From: JBBDXS01 sp040902195
GTDB taxonomy: Bacteria; Chloroflexota; Dehalococcoidia; DSTF01; RBG-16-68-14
Direction of reading: 5' to 3'
Assembly: GCA_040902195.1 (NCBI GenBank)
Contig: JBBDXS010000011.1
Span: 62,001-126,000, forward strand
Length of the DNA stretch: 64,000 nucleotides
The translations under genes were made by a program, and so were the position numbers. The notes under the pieces were generated by a model. It did not search any database. It was not told where the DNA came from and saw nothing but the letters and a program-made list of their open reading frames with translations. Positions 58,466-64,000 of the stretch are shown here, in pieces; position 1 is the first letter of the stretch, and each line of letters opens with the position of its first letter.

Positions 58466-59802
58466 GGATCGAACGGGGCGAGCGCCTCCGGCACGCGGTC
58501 GCTCACGATCAGGTCCGCGATCAGCTCGCCCGTAATCGGGCCGAGCAGGATGCCGTTTCGGTAGTGTCCCGTCGCGAGCGTGACGTTGTCCCAGCCCGAC
58601 AGTGCCCCCAGTAGCGGCAGGCCGTCGGGCGAGCCGGGACGCAGCCCGGCCCACGAGAAGTGCTCGCGCGCGTGGCGGAGCTGTGGCACCAGCTCGAACG
58701 CGCCGCGACGCACCTGCGCCAGCCCGCGCTGCGTCGTGCGGATGCGAAAGCCGACCTGCTCGACCGTCGATCCGGCGAAGACGAGGCCGTTCGCGCGGGG
58801 CAGGACGTAACCGCGCGGCCCCCAGACGACGGCGTGGATCGGCGTGACCATCCGTCCCAGCGCCAGCATCTGGCCCCGGACGGGGAACACGGGCACGTGC
58901 GCGCGCAGGCGCTTCGCAATCTGGCCCGTCCACGCGCCCGCTGCCAGCACGACGCGGTCGCAGGCGAAGTCGCCGCGCGGCGTCCGCACGGCGGCCACGC
59001 GCGAGCCGCTCGTCTCGAAGCCGGTCACCGGCGCGCCCTCGACGATGCGCGCGCCGCGCTGCTTGGCCGCCCGCGTCAGCGCGAGGGTGAAGAGCTGGTT
59101 GCTGAGGTGGCCTTCGTCCGGGCAGAGCACACCGCCCACGATGCGCTCGCTCAGGCGCGGCTCCGCGTCGCGCACCATCTGCTGGTCCAGCTCGATCAGC
59201 TCGACGCCCAGCTCCTCCCGGTAGCGCAGCCCGCGGCGAAGCTCTGCGAGCTCATCCTCTTCGAACGCGACGCGCAGGACGCCGCACATGTCCAGCTCTA
59301 CATCGATGTCCGGCACGTCCTCGAGCAGGCGGTCGCGCCAGACCGGATAGCGACGGAGCCCCTCGAGCCCGAAGCGCACCAGGGGGCCAGGCCGCTGGAA
59401 CTCCGCCAGCGGCGCTACGATGCCCGCTGCGGCGTTCGTCGCGGCCATCCCCGCCCGACGGCTGTCCAGCACCACAGAGGCCACTCCGCGGCGCGACAGC
59501 TCGTACGCGATGGCGCAGCCGACGATGCCCGCGCCTACAATCACGACGGAGGCGGCGCCGGAGCCCCCGGCCTTCGAGCTTCGAGGATCGAGCTTCGAGG
59601 ATCCGCCTCCAACCATCCGGACTATTTCGACGAGGTCGCCGTCATGGACGGAGGTCTCGGCGTGCTGCTTCTTCGGCACGACCTCGCCGTTGATCGCGAC
59701 GGCGACCAGGCGAGCGTCGATCGCGAGCGCGCGCAGCAGTTCGAGCACGGAGAGCTCGTGCTCGAATGTGCGGGGCTTGCCGTTGATCGTGAGCGAGATC
59801 AT
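58450..59802 (-). CDS. ThiS-ThiO fusion: sulfur carrier plus glycine oxidase
   Basis: A 450-residue fusion. Residues 1-67 are ThiS (ISLTINGKPRTFEHELSVLELLRAL, VAVAINGEVVPK, DGDLVEIVRMVGGG), whose C-terminal Gly-Gly normally receives sulfur as a thiocarboxylate. Residues 84-450 are FAD-dependent glycine oxidase ThiO (ASVVIVGAGIVGCAIAYELSRRG, GMAATNAAAGIVAPLAEF, CDRVVLAAGAWTGQIA, ending RLM). Residues 68-83 (SSKLDPRSSKAGGSGA) form a linker coded by CTTCGAG-type heptamers (59571-59604). Because the Gly-Gly is internal, ThiS could not be adenylated unless cut free. Overlaps the tenI-like gene by four bases. Confidence 0.85.
   Translation of the reverse strand: MISLTINGKPRTFEHELSVLELLRALAIDARLVAVAINGEVVPKKQHAETSVHDGDLVEIVRMVGGGSSKLDPRSSKAGGSGAASVVIVGAGIVGCAIAYELSRRGVASVVLDSRRAGMAATNAAAGIVAPLAEFQRPGPLVRFGLEGLRRYPVWRDRLLEDVPDIDVELDMCGVLRVAFEEDELAELRRGLRYREELGVELIELDQQMVRDAEPRLSERIVGGVLCPDEGHLSNQLFTLALTRAAKQRGARIVEGAPVTGFETSGSRVAAVRTPRGDFACDRVVLAAGAWTGQIAKRLRAHVPVFPVRGQMLALGRMVTPIHAVVWGPRGYVLPRANGLVFAGSTVEQVGFRIRTTQRGLAQVRRGAFELVPQLRHAREHFSWAGLRPGSPDGLPLLGALSGWDNVTLATGHYRNGILLGPITGELIADLIVSDRVPEALAPFDPARLM
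59571..59604 (+). repeat. Heptamer array inside the thiS-thiO coding sequence
   Basis: Plus-strand units CTTCGAG / CTTCGAG / GATCGAG / CTTCGAG / GATC are in the coding region and specify the linker SSKLDPRSSKA. The CTTCGAG unit also occurs in intergenic heptamers at 48282-48289. It replaces the expected stop of thiS. Confidence 0.8.
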
Positions 59803-60461
59803 CGCGCCGTGACGCCGTACGCGTCGTCGAGCGCGCGACGGAGGTCTTCGGCCGCGCGCTGCGGGTCGTCCGCGTCCAGGATTGCGCCGATCACCGCGAC
59901 GCCGTCCGCGCCCGCCTCGATCACCTCGCGTACGTTTCCGGGCCGGATGCCGCCGATCGCGATCACGGGCAGCCGGATCGCGTCCGCCACCCCGCGCACG
60001 AGCGACACGCCTGCCGGAAGCTGGCCGAGCTTCGATACGGTCTCGAAGACCGTGCCTAAGATGACATAATCAAGGCCATCCTCCTCGGCGCGCCGGGCCG
60101 CGTCGACGCTGTGTACTGACCGCCCGACGAGGCAGTTCTCGCCGGCCAGCGCTCGCGCCGGCTTGCCGGGCAGGCCGTCCTCCGGCAGATGGACGCCGTC
60201 GGCGCCGCAGGCCAGCGCCACGTCGAGGCGGTCGTTCACGAGCAGGAGCGCTCGGCCGCGCAGGATGGAATGCAGCGCGACGGCTGTGTGGTAAAGGCCG
60301 GTCGCGGGCAGGTCCTTCTCGCGTAGCTGGACGGCGTTTACGCCGCCCGACACGGCCAGCGAAACGACGGCCTTTATGTCGCGTCCGCGCAGGCGCGCCT
60401 CGTCCGTCACCAGCATCAGGCAGGGCGATGGCCAGCGCAGCAGGCGGGGCGGGACGGCCAT
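59799..60461 (-). CDS. tenI: TenI-like thiazole tautomerase (ThiE superfamily)
   Basis: A 220-residue TIM barrel (ATG at 60461; a later start at 60416 is possible). It is a ThiE homologue but closer to Bacillus TenI: VGRSVHSVDAARRAEEDGLDYVILGTVFET and GVSLVRGV follow TenI's GRSVHS, FET and GVSLL blocks, as far as I recall. The TenI His122 in GHVFET is Thr137 here. The order thiO-thiS/tenI/thiG matches the Bacillus thiazole operon, where TenI aromatises the thiazole product of ThiG. With Thr at that site it may be a slow tautomerase or may retain ThiE-like chemistry. Confidence 0.75.
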   Translation of the reverse strand: MAVPPRLLRWPSPCLMLVTDEARLRGRDIKAVVSLAVSGGVNAVQLREKDLPATGLYHTAVALHSILRGRALLLVNDRLDVALACGADGVHLPEDGLPGKPARALAGENCLVGRSVHSVDAARRAEEDGLDYVILGTVFETVSKLGQLPAGVSLVRGVADAIRLPVIAIGGIRPGNVREVIEAGADGVAVIGAILDADDPQRAAEDLRRALDDAYGVTAR

Positions 60462-60468
60462 CGGACCG

Positions 60469-61266
60469 CTAGGAGACCGGTTCGCGCCGCTTGGGCGCGG
60501 GCGTACCTTCGAGCGGGCTGCTGGCCGAGGCGTACGGTTTCCGCGCGATGCGCCCGGCAAGGTACGCCGCGCGCCCCGCCTCGACGCCGAGGCGCATCGC
60601 CTCCGCCATGCGCGGCGGGTCCTCCGCGAGCGCGACGGCGCTGTTGACGAGCACGGCGTCCGCGCCGATCTCGAGCGCGAGCGACGCGTCGGACGGCGCG
60701 CCGATGCCGGCGTCGACGACGACAGGTACGTGTGCGGTTTCGACGATAATCTTGATCTCATCGATTGTGAGCAGGCCCTGGCCGGAGCCGATCGCCGAGC
60801 CAAGCGGCATCACGGTCGCGCACCCGGCATCCTCGAGCCGTCGCGCCAGCATCGGGTCGGCGTGGATGTAGGGCAGCACGACGAAGCCGTCGTCGATCAT
60901 CTGTCGCGCCGCCTCGAGCGTGTCGATGGGGTCGGGCAGCAAGTACTTCGGGTCGGGGATGACCTCCAGCTTTACCCAGTCCGAGCCTGTTAGCTCGCGA
61001 CCGAGGCGCGCCGTGAACATCGCCTCCTCGACCGTCTTGCTACCCGCCGTGTTGGGCAGGACGGTGTAACGCCCCCAGTCGATGTAGTCCAGCTCGGTCT
61101 GCTTGTCCGGGTTGTCGAGGTCGAGGCGGCGGATCGCCACCGTGACGATCTCGCAGCCGGAGGCGTCGAGCGCGGCCTTGCACAGCTCGGGGCTGGCGTA
61201 CTTGCCGGTGCCCAGGATGAGCCGCGAGCGGAATCGCCTTCCCGCGATGATCAGTTCGTCTTCCAT
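60469..61266 (-). CDS. thiG: Thiazole synthase ThiG
   Basis: A 265-residue ThiG, which condenses deoxyxylulose phosphate, the ThiS thiocarboxylate and dehydroglycine from ThiO into the thiazole. Hallmarks are RSRLILGTGKYAS (the Lys forms the Schiff base), VAIRRLDLDN, LPNTAGSKTVEEA, KLEVIPDPKYLLPD, ATVMPLGSAIGSGQGL and VVVDAGIGAPSDA. Length is normal apart from an Arg/Lys-rich tail. It lies seven bases before the tenI-like gene and overlaps the small membrane-protein gene by 16 bases. Confidence 0.95.
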   Translation of the reverse strand: MEDELIIAGRRFRSRLILGTGKYASPELCKAALDASGCEIVTVAIRRLDLDNPDKQTELDYIDWGRYTVLPNTAGSKTVEEAMFTARLGRELTGSDWVKLEVIPDPKYLLPDPIDTLEAARQMIDDGFVVLPYIHADPMLARRLEDAGCATVMPLGSAIGSGQGLLTIDEIKIIVETAHVPVVVDAGIGAPSDASLALEIGADAVLVNSAVALAEDPPRMAEAMRLGVEAGRAAYLAGRIARKPYASASSPLEGTPAPKRREPVS

Positions 61267-61511
61267 TGGTCTCCTTGCTCCGCGTTCGGCGGGTCCGTCA
61301 GTTTCGAGAGGCGCGTCGCGAAGACGGCGAGCCCGATCGTGACGGCGACGCCTACGCAGGCAAGCACTGCGACGAAGGTGTCCTCCTGCATGGCAGCGAT
61401 CAGCGCCAGCGCGCCGAACGCGAGCGCCATCACGCCGTACAGGATTCGAGCGCGCTTCGGCGCGCGCCACGTGTCGGTCCACCAGTGCCAGAAGCGCGAA
61501 AACACGAACAT
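61251..61511 (-). CDS. Small two-helix membrane protein in the thiamine operon
   Basis: An 86-residue protein, ATG at 61511 with GAGGCGAG upstream: MFVFSRFWHWWTDTWRAPKRARILYG, then helices VMALAFGALALIAAM and FVAVLACVGVAVTIGLAVFA, and a polar tail. It overlaps the permease gene region by spacing of only ten bases and thiG by 16 bases. No known family recognised. It may assist the NCS1 permease or be an unrelated passenger. Confidence 0.6.
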   Translation of the reverse strand: MFVFSRFWHWWTDTWRAPKRARILYGVMALAFGALALIAAMQEDTFVAVLACVGVAVTIGLAVFATRLSKLTDPPNAEQGDQWKTN

Positions 61512-61521
61512 CTCGCCTCTA

Positions 61522-62940
61522 TCATACCTCCGCGCTGGCCCGATCCGTGTTCGATTGCGCCTCGCCCTCTCGCAGCGCCTGCGACGCCATCGAGCCGGCC
61601 CAGTAGACGACGAACGAGACGGCGAAGCCCGGTATCGTGCCGCCGATATGCTGCATCCACGCCGGCGCCCACGACACGAAGTCAGCGTGCTCGAGCAGCC
61701 ACGGCGGCTGCGCCGATAGCGCGTATACAAGGAAGCCCAGCCCCCACGCGAAGAGCCCCACGACGTTCACCCCCCAGTCGTGCCAGTAGACGCCCGCCAT
61801 GCGGTAGAGCTCCGGCACGTCGTAGCGCTGCCGTCGCACCACGTAGTAGTCCGCGATCAGGATGCCGAACACCGGCACGAAGATGCCGCCGATGAGGAAC
61901 AGGAAAGTCTCGTACTGGACCAGATCGAGGCTGATGGCGACGATGATCGCGACGATGCCGACCAGCACCGCGAGCACGGAGTGCGTCAGCTTCGGCACAA
62001 GGTTCTGGATCGAGACCGCGGTCGAGTAGATGTTCGCGAACGCCTCGTCCGTTTCGCCGAAGAGCAGGACGATCAGCGCGACCCAGCCTATCGTGAGCGG
62101 CAGCATCATCTTCACCAGCGCGTCGACGAAGCCGCCGGGGTCGGTCTGGAGCGCCTGCACGTAGAGCATGCCGAGCGTGAAGAACCAGATGTTCGCGATC
62201 GCGTAGCCGGCATACGTCCCGATCGCGGCGGGGGCCGCTCGCCGCGCGAAGCGGCTGTAGTCGCCGACGAGCGGCAGCCACGAGATCGGCAGGGCGACCA
62301 CGAGGTCGACGCCTTGCCAGAAGTTCGGGAAGCCGCCCGCGCCCTCCTGGTTCCAGATCGCGGACATGTCGAACTTGTAGAACAGGTAGAACGTCAGCCA
62401 TGCCGCCGCCGCGACCACGACCCAGATGCCGAACTTCTGCATCCACTGGCGCACGACTACGATCGGCCCGCCCACGGCCATCGCCATGCCCACGATGCCG
62501 AAGAACAGCAGCCAGAAGTAGTACCCGCCGACATCGAAGTAGTGCTCGCTCAGCGCGCGCGCGGCCTGCGACATAATGATGATCTCGAGCGCGGCCCAGC
62601 CGACGAGCTGTAGGATGTTCAGCACCGTCGGCACGTACGAGCCGCGGATCCCCAGGGCGGGGCGCAGCGTGACCATCGTCGGGACGCCCGTGCGCGAGCC
62701 GACGATGCCCGCGAGCGAGAGCAGGACGGTACCCAGCAGGGTGCCGACGACGATCGCAAGCAGGGCAGCCTTCGTGCTCAGACCCGGCACGAGCAGCGAG
62801 CCGGCGATCATCACGAGCAGGCTCACGGCGAGGTCGCCCCAGAGCACCGCGAAGTCAAACGGACGTAAGTTACGCTTCGCCTCGGGGACGGGCTGGATGC
62901 CCCAGTCCTCGGGCACGCGCACGGACATTCGTTCGTTCAT
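61522..62940 (-). CDS. NCS1 family permease, likely hydroxymethylpyrimidine (CytX-like) transporter
   Basis: A 472-residue NCS1 nucleobase:cation symporter with 12 helices, ATG at 62940. The N-terminal WGDLAVSLLVMIAGSLLVPGLS and TVLLSLAGIVGSRTGVPTMV, ALGIRGSYVP and WLPLVGDYSRFARR are family features (the last near the cation and substrate sites). Since thiG lies downstream and thiD upstream, uptake of HMP for thiamine salvage (CytX role) is the favoured substrate; cytosine or allantoin cannot be excluded. No TPP riboswitch is visible upstream. Confidence 0.85.
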   Translation of the reverse strand: MNERMSVRVPEDWGIQPVPEAKRNLRPFDFAVLWGDLAVSLLVMIAGSLLVPGLSTKAALLAIVVGTLLGTVLLSLAGIVGSRTGVPTMVTLRPALGIRGSYVPTVLNILQLVGWAALEIIIMSQAARALSEHYFDVGGYYFWLLFFGIVGMAMAVGGPIVVVRQWMQKFGIWVVVAAAAWLTFYLFYKFDMSAIWNQEGAGGFPNFWQGVDLVVALPISWLPLVGDYSRFARRAAPAAIGTYAGYAIANIWFFTLGMLYVQALQTDPGGFVDALVKMMLPLTIGWVALIVLLFGETDEAFANIYSTAVSIQNLVPKLTHSVLAVLVGIVAIIVAISLDLVQYETFLFLIGGIFVPVFGILIADYYVVRRQRYDVPELYRMAGVYWHDWGVNVVGLFAWGLGFLVYALSAQPPWLLEHADFVSWAPAWMQHIGGTIPGFAVSFVVYWAGSMASQALREGEAQSNTDRASAEV

Positions 62941-63130
62941 CCCGTTTCACCATCCATCTCGATCGATCTCCGTTTCCCTGCTCCTCGTTCCTGCGTTGCT
63001 ACCGCCGCGCCGGCTGCCAGAAGACGCTGTAGGGATAGGCCTTCAGGCCTGTCCGGCCCTCTCGAAATGTCTGCGTATGGGCCGGACAGAGCCAAAGCTC
63101 TGTCCCTACAGATCTCGTCCTCGATCAGTC
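62941..63130. repeat. Element C between thiD and the permease, with duplicated thiD end
   Basis: Bases 63029-63111 are an element-C compound with ends GTAGGGA and TCCCTAC and inner AGGCCTTCAGGCCT. Just outside it, 63011-63023 (CGGCTGCCAGAAG) repeats 63170-63182 from the thiD 3' end; on the minus strand it reads VFWQPARR-stop, matching RFWQPTSR in ThiD. No ribosome-proximal thiamine riboswitch was found. Confidence 0.75.
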
Positions 63131-63985
63131 TCATAACGCTTGTTCGTCCCACGTTCCCGGTCGAGAGGTCGGCTGCCAGAAGCGGAAGAAGTGGTGCACC
63201 GGCCCGTGTCCGTGGCCGATCGGATACGCCGACTGCAGCGCCTTCGTGACGTACGCCTTCGCCATCGCGACGGCGCCCCGAGGCGTCTCGCCGCGCGCGA
63301 GCCCCGCCGCGATCGCCGACGCGAACGTGCAGCCGGTCCCGTGCGTGCTCGTCGTCTGGACGCGCGAGGTGCTGAACTCGTGCAAGTCCGTGCCGTCGAA
63401 GAAGAGGTCGGTCACAGGGGCGTTCGGGTCGGCGCCGGGGAGCGCGTGGCCACCCTTCATCACGACCGCCTGCGCGCCCATCGCGACCAGGTCCCGCGCG
63501 CCCGCGCGCACGTCTTCCCATGTGGCGATGTGCCTGCCTAGCAGCACCTCGGCCTCGGGCAGGTTTGGCGTCAGGACGGTGCATATCGGTACCAACAGCT
63601 CGCGCAGCGCGTCGACGGCGTCCTGCCGCAGCAGCTGGTCGCCGCTCTTGGCCACCATCACGGGGTCGACGACCAGCAGTCGCAAGCCGTGCTGCTTCGC
63701 CTTCTCCGCGACGACCGCGACGGTCGCCGCGTTCGCGAGCATACCCGTCTTCGTCGCAGCGACGTCGAGGTCCGAGACGACGGCGTCGATCTGCGCGGCG
63801 ACGAGCTCCGGCGGCAGCTCGAAGACCTCGCTGACGCGCTGCGTGTTCTGTGCGGTGATCGCGGTGATCGCGGACGCGCCGTAGACGCCGAGCGCGGCGA
63901 ACGTCTTGAGGTCGGCCTGGATGCCGGCGCCGCCGCTGGAGTCGGAGCCGGCGATCGTCAGCGCCACGGGCGCGGTCGCCCTCAT
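63131..63985 (-). CDS. thiD: Hydroxymethylpyrimidine/phosphomethylpyrimidine kinase
   Basis: A 284-residue ribokinase-fold kinase phosphorylating HMP and HMP-P. Landmarks: MRATAPVALTIAGSDSSGGAGIQADLKTF, TKTGMLANA, VVDPVMVAKSGDQLL, LTPNLPEAEVLLG and the anion-hole motif STHGTGCTFASAIAAGLARG. The C-terminal tail HFFRFWQPTSRPGTWDEQAL is longer than usual; a truncated copy of that end (FWQPARR-stop) lies beyond an element-C repeat, so the original C terminus may have been nearer FWQPARR. The upstream region, beyond 63986, is almost outside the window. Confidence 0.94.
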   Translation of the reverse strand: MRATAPVALTIAGSDSSGGAGIQADLKTFAALGVYGASAITAITAQNTQRVSEVFELPPELVAAQIDAVVSDLDVAATKTGMLANAATVAVVAEKAKQHGLRLLVVDPVMVAKSGDQLLRQDAVDALRELLVPICTVLTPNLPEAEVLLGRHIATWEDVRAGARDLVAMGAQAVVMKGGHALPGADPNAPVTDLFFDGTDLHEFSTSRVQTTSTHGTGCTFASAIAAGLARGETPRGAVAMAKAYVTKALQSAYPIGHGHGPVHHFFRFWQPTSRPGTWDEQAL

Positions 63986-64000
63986 CTCGATGGCTCCGAG

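Noticed and set aside
62941..63130. TPP riboswitch upstream of the HMP-type permease
   Set aside because: The conserved CTGAGA and the GATCTGGATAATACC-like core were looked for on the minus strand and not seen; the spacer is element C instead. A covariance-model search would be decisive.
1..64000. tRNA, rRNA, CRISPR arrays, transposases and prophage genes
   Set aside because: Read through on both strands, nothing with a cloverleaf T-loop consensus, no regularly spaced 25-40 base repeats with unique spacers, and no integrase or transposase motifs. The heptamer arrays have no spacers. A tRNA scan could still reveal something missed.

Overview
The window is a gene-dense, high-GC (by eye about two thirds G+C) bacterial chromosome segment with no rRNA, tRNA, phage, transposase or CRISPR locus that I can see. 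Frequent GTG and TTG starts, Pro/Thr-rich lipoprotein linkers, a LexA with a Gram-positive-type operator, many surface-glycan membrane proteins, and intergenic spaces filled with short palindromic and heptamer repeats together suggest a Chloroflexota lineage (Dehalococcoidia-like). That placement is an inference, not a proven identification.

Layout. 0-9.5 kb: housekeeping and catabolic genes (DinB-like protein, M20 amidohydrolase, a beta-lactamase-fold lipoprotein with an altered active site, an M1 aminopeptidase with HEAT repeats, a Tag-like glycosylase, an SDR, a lipoprotein, a CoA transferase). 9.7-15.9 kb: two tandem membrane-anchored GspG-like proteins, then a glycan block (polyprenyl-phosphate glycosyltransferase with GtrA tail, methyltransferase, GT-C mannosyltransferase-like protein, UPF0104 membrane protein). 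15.9-24.8 kb: PEP-utilising mobile-domain protein, flavin reductase, lexA with its promoter and operator, a remnant of an oligopeptide ABC ATPase, holA, small membrane proteins, and a methyltransferase / HPr-kinase-like / UPF0104 set. 25-32.4 kb: a second glycan block with large polytopic proteins and GT2 enzymes. 32.6-38.8 kb: glutamine synthetase-like ligase, SDR with a duplicated 5' end, a GYD-GYD-PlsC fusion, a DHA2 exporter and a J-domain-like membrane protein. 38.9-46.2 kb: TCA-cycle genes (icd, mdh, two-subunit class I fumarase) with two hydrolase/adenylate-cyclase fusions and a cupin between them. 46.4-49.9 kb: a promoter-driven 31-residue membrane peptide, a DUF1786 protein, a nuclease-like protein and an enoyl-CoA hydratase. 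50-57.7 kb: a third glycan block with nucleotide-sugar enzymes (UDP-sugar dehydrogenase, epimerase, RmlD). 57.7-64 kb: thiamine genes (thiE, fused thiS-thiO, tenI-like, thiG, NCS1 permease, thiD).

The strongest unexplained signal is not a protein. Several classes of interspersed palindromic element (here A, B, C and D) sit beside short duplications of the neighbouring gene's end: a stop-codon end at M20, Tag-like, ThiO and ThiD, and a start-codon end at an SDR. In three cases the outer edge of element B abuts the duplicate. The same repeat pool has entered coding sequence: an in-frame element-B hairpin lies inside both cyclase genes, and a heptamer array forms the linker that fuses ThiS to ThiO behind its Gly-Gly.
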